Of a DNA stretch of 64,000 bases, positions 55,097 to 64,000 are shown piece by piece. Positions within the stretch are counted from its first letter, which is position 1. Every line of letters begins with the position of its first letter. Origin of the DNA: Phyllostachys edulis (lineage: Eukaryota > Streptophyta > Magnoliopsida > Poales > Poaceae); NCBI GenBank assembly GCA_036346405.1, contig CM070566.1, forward strand, positions 49,479,268 to 49,543,267, in the 5' to 3' direction. The notes under the pieces are model-generated. The model had not been told where the DNA came from and did not search any database. It saw only the letters and a list, made by a program, of their open reading frames with translations. The position numbers and the translations under genes are program-made.

Positions 55097-55690
55097 GTAG
55101 GTAGCCGGCTAATACGGAAGCAAGCTATGAATGCATCTCCCTGTTTCAGTTAGATGCTTAATTACATAATTTCTTTTCCCCCTTGTGCCTTACATCTTCA
55201 ATATCAATCATTTCCTTGGTAATCATCTTGAGTTTTTTGCTTGCCAATTTGAGCGTAACTTGATAACCGCCAGTCTATCATGGATTTTATGATTCGCCTC
55301 TGCTTGGTTCTTCCCGATGCGAGAAGTATCTCCTACGCATGACAGTTTGGCGAAGCCGATGGGGAGAAAGCTTGAAGAGGAATGCCGTTGCGATGCACGG
55401 TGCCTTCTACCGCACATGATTTCTTCCTGATGCCTCTCATTCTAAGCCTCATATATATTAGCTGGCGTTCGCTCCTCTTTATATAATAACATAATACTCC
55501 GTAGCATATAAGGATTGAATCATCGACTAACTGAACTGCATGAACCCAAGACTTGGTTGTCGTCTCTAGTTTCATGTATGTTTTGCAACCAATTGATATA
55601 CGACAGGCCCCAGAACCTCAGCGAAAATTCCTAGCGTGGAGTGGTAGCGTGTGCGTTCTCGTTGTATTCTCTCTAAGAAAATGGATATAT
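55097..55690 (+). repeat. Copy 1 of a duplicated segment
   Basis: It matches 57959-58309 joined to 63731-63930, with scattered changes, from GTAGGTAGCCGGCTAATACGG to GTATTCTCTCTAAGAAAAT. It provides the empty site (CTCTTTATATAATAAC) for the CACTA element. A weak shared minus-strand open stretch (RGIRKKS, EGTVHRNGIPLQAF) exists in both copies. I do not recognise it. Confidence 0.75.
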
Positions 55691-55769
55691 AATTTTTTAT
55701 TAATTAACTAATTTTTTTAATTTATTTTTATTGTTAACCCCTCGCAAACTTTATATCTAATTCTAACTT

Positions 55770-55945
55770 TTTGGTCACGCCACCACCCGTGGCGTGACAA
55801 AATAACATTATCACGTTAGCGCCGTATCTTGTCATGCTACCACTAGTAGCGTGATAGTATTATTTGGTCATGCCACCACCAGTGGCGTGATAAAAAGTAC
55901 TATTTAGCTGAACTTATCTTATGACGTGACAATGATGTTTTGTCA
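55770..55945. repeat. Cluster of GTCACGCCACCACCAGTGGCGTGAC-like palindromes
   Basis: Three imperfect palindromes, each TCA(C/T)GC(C/T)ACCAC followed by its complement, lie at about 55776-55798, 55833-55856 and 55868-55892, with related half-sites to 55945. Such short palindromes recur in subterminal regions of some grass DNA elements. I found no terminal repeats around them. Confidence 0.6.
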
Positions 55946-55947
55946 CA

Positions 55948-56165
55948 CTAAGAGCGATAGACAGAACCAAGGCGAATCTCTCTGTTAGGCATGATGACTA
56001 CATCATGTTTTCTTTTGCTGGAAAGCATCCACTCGGCCTTCTTCCCCAGGAGGCAGATAAATACAAGATCACAGGCTGGCCCTTGTTTCGGCGGCATCAA
56101 CACAGGAGGTTTCGTCTGGTACTGTTTGATTGAATCAAACACCTTTTGGTGAGCCTTCGATTTCC
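55948..56165 (-). pseudogene. Short gypsy reverse transcriptase / RNase H fragment
   Basis: On the minus strand, VFDSIKQYQTKPPVLMPPKQG matches the conserved junction between RT and RNase H of gypsy polyproteins (usually IKxYLxxPPVLxPP). Nothing of the rest of pol is seen nearby, so it is an isolated fragment left by deletion or carried in another element. Confidence 0.55.
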
Positions 56166-56396
56166 ACCGAAAAAAAAAAGTCTCTATTTGCGGATTGCGT
56201 TATGAATTTCGAATTCCTCTTGCTCCTGTCGGGATAACGACATTTGCGCAGTTAATAGAACGAGCTTAAGAATCGATGGATATTATTAAGGAGAAAGAGG
56301 TGAAAGCTATCTCATTCCCAAAAATGGCTCAGACTAAGTCGACTATGGAGCCATGGCCTGTACGAGGTCTATGTGGCAGTACCTACTAGTAGTTGA

Positions 56397-56566
56397 TACT
56401 ACCTCCTTTTTTTAAAATGACGTCAAGTAGCTCATAATTACTCATGTCAACATCAATTATAAAAATATGGAGGGAGTATTTATCTTAAAAAGTACAAATA
56501 TGTTACAATAGAAATTAGACGTGCAAAACGACTTTTTTTTTATTTTTTTATTTACCGGAGGGAGTA
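56397..56566. mobile_element. Stowaway-like MITE
   Basis: Ends TACTACCTCC (56397-56406) and GGAGGGAGTA (56557-56566) are inverted and resemble the Stowaway (Tc1/Mariner) CTCCCTCC terminus with TA duplications. The internal sequence is AT-rich. An inner GGAGGGAGTA (about 56468) suggests a second end or a composite. Confidence 0.55.
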
Positions 56567-56569
56567 TAT

Positions 56570-57039
56570 CTCCGACAACTCCACAACTAGTCACGTAGAG
56601 CCTAAGGGCCATGCATCTCACTTCAGCAAAGTGGCACGTAACCTGTACTTGTAAATTAATGCCTTCCATGTGTATATTCTGGAAAAGTCTGATGAATTAT
56701 ACAAATAAAGGGCAATGAAGGCCTGCATCTGCATGTGGATGTGATTGGTGCCTCCTGAAGTTGTCGTCTTATTGTGAAGCATGCGATCGAGCTTTAGGAT
56801 TTGGAGTCACAAGAACTTACATTAATTTCTCTCTTAAACAAGACTTTGATAAAGGGCTGGTAGGATTGTGAAGCATCGGGAGCACGCCCGAGACTAGTTG
56901 TAAGCGTGTTAATTTTTCAGTAGCAGGACAATAAATTTTAGATTTATTTTCCACCTCTTTTGAAGCGACAGAGAGGGGATTGCGAAATGATAAGCACTTA
57001 ATCTTTCTTGCAACGTTACATTGTGTTGTGGATGTCAAA
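56570..57039. other. Unassigned sequence
   Basis: I see no gene. The longest frames (56817-57038 minus, 73 residues) match nothing I recognise, and no terminal repeats were found. Confidence 0.3.
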
Positions 57040-57950
57040 CAATCTAAAGAATTCGTGTGTTGTGGATAAAGTTGTACACATCTGCAGAGTGTAAATCTAT
57101 TTAAATAGCTGTGCTCGCGGTGATGAGCGTGCTAAGTGTAGTACTGTTTGGTATAGTCTTGGTTTTTACAGAAATAGTCTTGTTGGAAAATGAGGGAATA
57201 GATTTGTTGTTGATATTTGAGTTGAGTGCCATGTCTATGGCTGAGAATAAGATGTTGATCGCAGCCGAGGAGGGCTGCGATTTATTACTTACCAAGTACT
57301 TAGTTGTTGTCATTTATGTACTTAACTGCTCTTTAAATTTTCGTTGCAAAATATTACGTATTGATATTGTAAAGGAAACTTGCTTAATGCTGAAAATAAC
57401 TTGTAGCATAGAGCGTCATCCTTTGATAGCCATGTATATATATAAGCTTTGTGATATACTATAAATCTTGCTGAGTATGCAATGTACTCAATCTTGCTTA
57501 AATTGTTGTTCAGAGTTAGAGAACGAGCCTATACCAGACGACGCGTTCTTTGTACCCGGCACCGGAGGGTTCAGTGACGGGTCTTTCTAGGACTTGTTTC
57601 TTTTCGGTTTCCTGAGGGTTTGGATGGGCATACCGCTGGACCTTTTTATTTTATTTACTATGCTTCCGTTGTTTCATTCGCTACTTCTGATACTTAGCTT
57701 TTATTTGGTCGGTCAGCCCTTGTAATGTAAAATTGTAATCGCTTATGTATCACATTTGTTTCATTTTGTATGAATGTGTGTATGGATGTGTATACCATTC
57801 TTGTGGATATGTATACTAGCCACTGACCATGTGACTAGTACGGTACACACACGAGCACTTCGGGTATTCAACTGCAGAGTCTGATATTTAATATCCATAT
57901 GGATCGCCGGTAAAAAAATTCTATCGTACATGACACACTTACCACACAGC
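57040..57950 (+). repeat. 3' portion of a gypsy LTR (plus strand), remnant
   Basis: Words such as GTTGTGGATAAAGTTGTACACATCTGCAGAGTGTAAA and AATAGCTGTGCTCGCGGT parallel 19255-19310 of the first LTR. Later GAGTATGCAATGTACTCAATCTTGC and GGGTTTGGATGGGCATACC are typical of these LTRs. The 5' half is missing. The 117-residue open frame at 57111-57464 lies inside LTR sequence, so I reject it as a gene. Confidence 0.6.
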
Positions 57951-58329
57951 GTAGGTAACTGGCTAATACGGAAGCAAGCTATGAATGCATCTCCCTGTTT
58001 CAGTTAGATGCTTAATTACATAATTTCTTTTCCCCTTGTGCCTTACATCTTCAATATCAATCATTCCTTGATAATCATCTTGATTTTCTTGCTTGCCAAT
58101 TTGAGCGTAACTTGATAACCGCCTGTCTATCATGGTTCTTCCCGACGCGAGAAGTATCTCCTACGCGTGACAGCTTGGCGAAGCCGATGCGGGAAAAGCC
58201 TGAAGAGGAATGCCGTTGCCATGCACGGTGCCTTCTACCGCACTTGATTTCTTCCTGATGCCTCTTATTCTCAGCCTCATATACATTAGCTGGCGTTCGC
58301 TCCTCCTTACACTACCAGAATCGTCAAAG

Positions 58330-58530
58330 TTCCCGAGTGCTAGTAAGTTTCCCGAGTGTTTTGAATAAGACACTCGGGAACTTCCCGAGTGCCTTATGAA
58401 ACACTCGGGAAATTATAAAAACACTCGGGAAAGTTAACTTTCCCGAGTGTCCGATCGGACACTCGAAACTACGACGGAGCAACGGGAAAAATTAGCTCCG
58501 AGTGTCGCTTCGTTCTGACACTCGGGAGCT
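58330..58530. repeat. Left subterminal CCCGAGTG repeats of the CACTA element
   Basis: About ten copies of TTCCCGAGTG or its complement in both orientations, the presumed TNPA-type binding sites. Confidence 0.85.
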
Positions 58531-58559
58531 AAAAAGTAACGGTTCACGCCAATTCTCCC

Positions 58560-58862
58560 CACGCCCTGTTCCTCTCTCCGTTCCCCGTTCCCCAAACCCC
58601 CCACCCTGGCCGGTTCCTCTCCCGTTCCCCGTTCCCCAAAATCCCCAGCGCTCCCTCCTGTCCTCCATGCCTCCAGCCTTGCCAAGACTGCCAAGACCCA
58701 CACTTGCCTCCGCCCTGAGTCCGCCTCCCGGCTCCCTCGGCTCACTCCTCCTGGCGCGCCTCCTCCTCTGCCTCCCGGGCTCCCTCCTCCGTGGCGCCGC
58801 CCCGATCGTCCTCCTCCCGGCTCCCTCCTCCGGCCAGCGCCACTCCTCCGGTGAGCATCCAT
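58560..58862 (+). other. GC-rich Pro/Ser/Leu-coding stretch in the CACTA element
   Basis: It is open on both strands (121 residues plus, 142 minus) because of CCTCC/CTCCC repeats. It ends at CCGGTGAGC, a plausible splice donor. Probably the first exon or leader of the element's own gene, or a captured fragment. No known domain. Confidence 0.35.
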
Positions 58863-58869
58863 TGTAGTA

Positions 58870-61440
58870 ATTTGTATTGGGATATATATGGATGAAATTT
58901 ATTGGAGATTCGGGTTTTGGAGTCCTATGCTTTTCATCAAGAAAAACTATACCAAACTAAAAATTTTAAAATAAATATTGTTAATGACAAGTAATGGTTT
59001 GGTGCAATTGATTATGAACTTGTGGAATAATTTTCTTTTGTAAACCTAGAATTAATTCCTACCTTCTAGTGCAAAATAATTAGCATTATTGTGCAAATAT
59101 TTCATCGTCAAAAGCATTTGCACTTAGATCATAAAATCTTTCTAAAGGCATACATACATTACTCTTGTGTGAAAGCCACATGATATCAATTACACGTGAG
59201 ACTTTCAAGTTCAAGACCTCCAAGTCGTTAACTTTAGTGCATGTGGTAGTAGCTTCTAACATACTCAATAGTGCGTGGTCAATATACTGACAATAGTTTG
59301 TTGGGGAAAGAAGGTCGTTGTTGATCATGCATGTCACTAAACTCAAGAGATGTGGAGAAAAATAACAACATTTAGTAGTTAGTTCTTTAAAAAATAGTAA
59401 TCTGCACTTGATCTTTTCATTTGTTCAAGGATAAAATTGAATGTAATCGATAGCATTTTAGCCTCTTTTAATTCTGGACATGAATATACATATATAGGCC
59501 TTCAATTTAAGAATGAATTTTGTTCCCATCCAACAATGCTTTATTAATTTGTGAACATGGTTTGAAAAGATATATATGATTAGATGAAAACAGGAGAAAA
59601 ATGATGTCACATATCATCAATCCATGATCTAATATATAAGCCAATTGCTGGTTGGTGCGTTCTAGCTTTCTGACATGTCTTGATCATTGTTCACTTTAGG
59701 CGCGTGTGATCTTGAGTGTTCACAATGGCAACAAGCAATCGAGAGGAGGACACTAATGTTCCTTGAGAATACTTCTTTGGCTTTAGCCCGATATCCATAT
59801 GGGGCGAAATAAATGGGTTATGAGCAAAAGTATTGGTGATTGATCGCTTATATTGATTTCATTTTGTTTTCATTAATTTACGTCGAGGTTATTTACTACT
59901 TGAACTGATATCTGTTTTGTTAGTATTATATACATCAAAGTTTGTTTACATCACTGTCAACATCCCATTTGTAAAAAAAATCCACGATGGAGTGTTATAT
60001 GCATGAGTATAATTAATCTTAGACCACTTCAACCCATTAAGGAGGAAAACTATAGAGCTACAATTTGGCATGCACTACGCAGAAGGCAAGTGATTAGTTC
60101 ATCAAGTTGTCCTAGCACAATGCAAAATATGATGTTCATTTCAATCTGAAATGCGCGTATTAGATAAACTAGCTACATATAGGTTCTTTGAGAATTAATA
60201 TAATACTTCTAGAGGTTGTGGATAGAAACACACGTGGACATGTGGTTTTAGACCATATTATAGTGCTTAAGTTTCAATTTACACCACTAACAATATATAT
60301 GTAAGTGAAAATCTTCTGAAGTAGGACAATGTTATGTTTGGAGCGGTATTTAAGTAGTATTAGATGACAAAATTGTGTAATCTTAAATAAAAAAAGATGA
60401 TAAAATTGTGTGATCCTTCATTAGTGTCAAATAATAAGATGTTATCTTCGTGTATGGCTGATGCATTTGTACATATAATTAAGGAAAACACTCAACCATA
60501 TATTGTGAATGTGCTCTATCTTTAAGCTATAATAGCTTCTAATTTTTTAGCAAACTATCTCGGAGTCTGTTTTAGTAAATCTCACAAAAGCTTTAGTGTG
60601 AAAAAAAGTAGACAATGATTTTTCAAAAAGAAAAGATGTATACACTGCAATAGTATGTGGCCTAGCCATTGATTTCGATCTATATGTCGAGTTGTTTAAC
60701 TGTTGTGTAATGCTTACATATGAACAGTATTGATTTTGATCTGCAACGATTTCAACACACATGAAATTTCATCATATTTGGTTATATTTTGCTCTTTCTT
60801 TCTAATTAATTCACAAGTATGTAGCATTGTATATTCTATATTTCTTCCTTCTGGATATATATTCTTGCATACAAATGATGGTTTACCTATCTCAACATAT
60901 AATATATGCCCATATGAGTCAACATATCTTGCATGGTTGTTTGACAATTGGTGTGGTTCCATAAAGCTTTATTAATTTAATATAATATATACAAGTATGC
61001 AACACACATAGTATATGTTCGAACTAATTATAATCAGCACAAAATAAAGCTAAAATGATGGGTCCTTAGATTGTGTTGCTTCTAATTAATTAGAACAAAT
61101 TAATTAACACAAGTTTGAGACTATGAGAGGAGCATAAGATGGTTTCATCCTTTTGAGATAGAATATTGATGTGGTAAATGTGGTTAATTTATATGTGTGA
61201 AATAATAGGATATTTTGGTCAAGAAGTTTCTCTTTTATGTATGTCTATATTCTTCCTTTAGAGAAATGGAGCAGTTTAGACATGAGGATTCGGTATTTAC
61301 TTCAAAAAAGTACCGAATAGGTGGCTGAGTGACAACCATGCATATTAATGTTTGTCCATAATATTATTTTGAAGGATATGTGCAAATTAAGGAGGTTCCT
61401 CGAGTAGACATTGAGGAGTATGGACGTACACTATGATGGA
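58870..61440. other. AT-rich CACTA interior without recognisable genes
   Basis: A long AT-rich stretch. Frames of 70-86 residues on the minus strand (59086-59346, 60714-60962) have no family I recognise and no neighbours that support them. Most likely intron-like or filler DNA between 5' and 3' parts of the CACTA gene. Confidence 0.4.
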
Positions 61441-61631
61441 ATAAGATGTCAACTAGGATGCAATACGCAGCGGGTGCACGCAAAACAATGTGCAGCGTAG
61501 TTGATGTGATGCATGTTCATTTTCAAAAATTGCACGTATGTATATGCATGCATGGGTGTGAGTGGCTGCACGTATGCTTGATTTCTGATCATTTTGTCCC
61601 TGATGATTTCCGCTCCCTGATGATTTTATCC

Positions 61632-61937
61632 AACAGGCCGCATATACTGATGCTGCTAAGGAGATTCATGGCCCGGAGTACGACGTCATGAATTCGCCAC
61701 TAGACACGAGTGCTGTGTACAAGGCTGGCAAGGGGAAGAAACATGGTCGTTTCTTCATGGGTGCCGGCTACATTAGCACACCGACCACCCTCTCCGAGGT
61801 CCGATCCACGAGTCTTTGCATCAATCGATGAGGTACACCTTCAATGTCGGCAACAAACCACCATCACATGTTTAGAGTCTCGGTTTTCTCGACTTGAGAC
61901 GAGGTCAAAGAGGAAATTGAGGCTAGATAAATGTTAG
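61632..61937 (+). pseudogene. Transposase_24-like CACTA ORF fragment
   Basis: After an AACAG acceptor-like site the plus strand reads AAKEIHGPEYDVMNSPLD and VYKAGKGKKHGRFFMGAGYI. These resemble the plant CACTA accessory protein family (Transposase_24: HGPxYD..., GGGKxHGR). It continues in a shifted, Glu-rich frame to about 61930 (EVKEEIEAR), the expected coiled coil. Further short exon-like pieces flanked by AG and GT lie at 62093-62163 and 62301-62400. The product in intact elements aids transposition; this one is broken. Confidence 0.65.
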
Positions 61938-61993
61938 AGCAAATGCTCATGCAAAGTTAGTTGGGCGTGGTAGTACAATAACAAAGTAATATG

Positions 61994-61995
<2 letters not shown>

Positions 61996-62051
<56 letters not shown>
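61996..62051 (+). repeat. (TA)n microsatellite
   Basis: About 28 uninterrupted TA dinucleotides, just upstream of an exon-like piece of the CACTA gene. Confidence 0.95.
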
Positions 62052-62054
<3 letters not shown>

Positions 62055-63062
62055 TACTTGGCTAATGTATGACAATGTGCAAACAAATATGCAGGTACTC
62101 GGGACCGGGACTCGACCTAATGCCTCTCCGTCGGGGGAACCACTACCTCACTTATCTACTCCGGTTAGTAATTGCATACTGATTATTATATTGTTAGTCT
62201 CTTATGAGTGCTTGATTCAGAATACATTGAAATGACATGCAATGTACTTATTGGTCTCTACTGCAAATTTCTTATAATGCGATTTCTTATGAAAATGCAG
62301 GGAACGGCGGGGATCGGTTAGCCCATTGCTAATCCTGAAGATGCTGGTGCACATGTTGAAGATCATGTGAATGCATCCATCGCCGAGAGGTCACCACCAG
62401 GTGCTTGCTATTTTTATGATCTACTAAAAGGATACCAATATTAGAAAACATTCACAATCAGGTGATTGCTAAAAAATGGAAAAAAATGGCTTCATATATA
62501 ACTAATTCTCTATATCTATATCATAAATTCTTTTGAAATGTGTCAACATATAATAATTTGTATGTACACTCCTTTGTATGAATTTGATGATAAGTGCTTG
62601 AGACATAAATGTTGATCAGGAGTTCACAATGACAAAATTTTGAGAGTTGCGAGAAATGATTAATTAGGCCACAAGCTAGCTGGCCCACACCCCAGGCATG
62701 CCCTTAACTGGATTTGCCATGTTATTAGGTTGCTCATCATGATTTAAAGGAATTTTTTTGCTTTGTCAATAGTTTGGTTAATTATCTTTTCATGTATCAA
62801 TTCCTAACTTTTGTTGTAACATGGCACTAATATTAAGTTTTGCTCTATCTGCAGAACTTTGAAAATGATGCTCTTATGCACGGAAGATTGAAGCAGGAAA
62901 TTCTGTGCATGCAAATGGTTGTAGTGATACTTGTTATTTGGAACTGTCATATGTATAATAATGCCTTATGCTTACATTTTCGAACTTGATCTTGAATGTT
63001 GTGAGCTCGGGAACTGTTATGATGTCTTTTGTTCGATCTATACATTTATATATACATATATT

Positions 63063-63210
63063 GTGGAATGGATGGATGGATGGATTATTTGATTGCTGTG
63101 GAATGGATGGATGGATGGACTGATTATTTGACTACTGTGGAATGGATGGATTGATTATTTGACTGTTGTGGAATGGATGGATTGATTATTTGATTGCTGT
63201 GGAATGGATT
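63063..63210 (+). repeat. TGTGGAATGGATGGAT tandem repeat
   Basis: Four to five units of 36-46 bp (GTGGAATGGATGGAT, then GGATTATTTGATTGCT) with variable GGAT copy number, in the CACTA element just inside its right subterminal repeats. Confidence 0.85.
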
Positions 63211-63244
63211 TTAAATGAATTTGTGAAAATTCGGTGCAAAGAAG

Positions 63245-63725
63245 TTTGTCGATTTCGAGTGCCTCATCGATTTACGAGTGTTTGGCACTCGAAATAGACT
63301 AAAGTTTCAGTGTTGACACTCGGAAAGAGACAAAACTTTCCCGAGTGTCGACACTCGGAAATTGAAACTCGAAAACGACAAAAAGTTTCCGAGTGTAGAC
63401 ACTCGGAAAACTTGACCCGTGGCAATTTCTGCGGATCCGTCGGAAGATTTCCGAGTGTTTTGGACCGTATTCAGTGTTAACACTCGCAATAGTTCCGCTT
63501 CACCGGAGAAGCCGCTCAATGAGGTTTTTCCCGAGTGTCGACATTTCCGAGTGTCTGGATACACTCGGTAAATATATATTTCGAGTGTAACACTCGGAAA
63601 CCGTTTTCTCCGAGCACGCTATCCCGAGTGCTTTTTCCGAGTGTGACACTCGGGAAATATGTTTCCCGAGTGTTTCGCCCACTTTCCCGAGTGTTTTTGG
63701 CACTCGGGAAAAATCCTGTCTCTGG
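63245..63725. repeat. Right subterminal CCCGAGTG/CACTCGG repeats of the CACTA element
   Basis: More than twenty TTTCCGAGTG, TTCCCGAGTG and CACTCGGAA words in both orientations lead to the right terminus. They generate several overlapping short open frames that are not genes. Confidence 0.85.
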
Positions 63726-64000
63726 TAGTGTTATATAATAACATAATAGCATATAAGGATTTAATCATCGACTAACTGAACTGCATGAACCCAAGACTTG
63801 GTTGTCGTCTCTAGTTTCATGTATGTTTTGCAACCAATTGATATAGGACAGGTCCCAAAGCCTCAGCGAAAATTCCTAGCGTGTAGTGGTAGCGTGTGCG
63901 TTCTCCTTGTATTCTCTAAGAAAATTGATATAGGCCAGGCAAGGATGAAAGAAGAAGATTGTATAATAATAATGTGCATGTCTAGATGACTAGGTAGCTG

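Larger units (their letters stand above)
58310..63730 (+). mobile_element. CACTA (En/Spm) element, 5421 bp, non-autonomous
   Basis: The ends are CACTACCAGA (58310) and TCTGGTAGTG (63730), with 3-bp TSD TTA (58307-58309 and 63731-63733). The uninterrupted duplicate at about 55478-55490 confirms the insertion. Subterminal arrays of TTCCCGAGTG/CACTCGGGAA lie at 58330-58530 and 63245-63725. Inside are a fragmentary Transposase_24-like ORF, a GC-rich exon-like stretch (58560-58860) and long AT-rich noncoding parts. No TNPD transposase is seen. Confidence 0.92.
57951..63935 (+). repeat. Copy 2 of the duplicated segment, interrupted by a CACTA element
   Basis: Matches copy 1 (55097-55690) at 57959-58309 and 63731-63930. 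The interruption is the CACTA element with TSD TTA. Past about 63935 similarity stops; the last 65 bases of the window hold nothing I can assign. Confidence 0.75.

Noticed and set aside
57111..57464. 117-residue hydrophobic frame
   Set aside because: It lies in a gypsy LTR remnant, identified by LTR words shared with 19255-19310; no start context or family.
58434..58862. Gly/Arg-rich minus-strand protein of 142 residues
   Set aside because: Complement of a CT-rich stretch in the CACTA element; the plus strand ends at a plausible splice donor, so the minus frame is probably chance.
1..64000. tRNA, rRNA, organelle insert, host protein-coding gene
   Set aside because: I looked for tRNA boxes, rRNA words and conserved host domains and found none I could support. 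The TGGTATCAGAGC words are retrotransposon primer sites, not tRNA genes.

Overview
This window is intergenic DNA from a large plant genome, almost certainly a grass (Poaceae). Reasons: spliced plant-type transposase genes, Ty1/copia and Ty3/gypsy LTR elements primed from a TGGTATCAGAGC site, a solo LTR that opens with the BARE/Angela-type TGTTGGAAATATGCCCTAG, CACTA elements with CCCGAGTG subterminal repeats, and Mutator, hAT and Stowaway-type DNA elements. I cannot name the genus. I see no convincing host gene, no tRNA, no rRNA and no organelle insert. Nearly all 64 kb is transposable elements nested in one another, and most boundaries can be fixed from target-site duplications (TSDs).

Layout. 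1-20201: the 3' end and 3' LTR of a plus-strand Ty3/gypsy element. The LTR was hit twice. One hit is a small hAT element (1881-12712), itself split by a 9.5-kb gag-only Copia element (2953-12484). The other is a rearranged gypsy element (12752-18246) that has a U3 end at both termini. 20202-22142: low-copy-looking sequence, with a diverged second copy at 28471-29630. 22143-23470: LTR and start of a Tat-type gypsy element. 23475-27224: leader and LTR of a minus-strand relative of the first gypsy element. 27225-27420: CACTA ends. 27421-31655: the second duplicate copy and unassigned sequence.

31656-39501: a decayed Tat-lineage gypsy element (RNase H, integrase, and an antisense ORF region), split by two solo LTRs (33529-34355 gypsy; 37781-39372 copia). 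39502-54705: a minus-strand SIRE/Maximus-like Copia element with an extra ORF after pol. Its 3' LTR carries a 5-kb Mutator-like element with two convergent genes: a mudrA-type transposase and a GRF zinc-finger gene. 54706-57949: gypsy fragments, a palindromic motif cluster and a Stowaway-like MITE. 57950-63935: second copy of the 55097-55690 sequence, interrupted by a 5.4-kb CACTA element (58310-63730).

How the parts relate. No intact autonomous element is present. Every polyprotein is broken by stops or frameshifts, and several stops fit C-to-T decay at Gln or Trp codons. The most unusual signals are the gypsy element with two U3 termini, a 26-bp perfect hairpin present in only one of two duplicate copies (a template-switch signature), short repeats built on GGTCG shared by LTRs of unrelated families, and the two-gene convergent Mutator element with a doubled TSD on one side.
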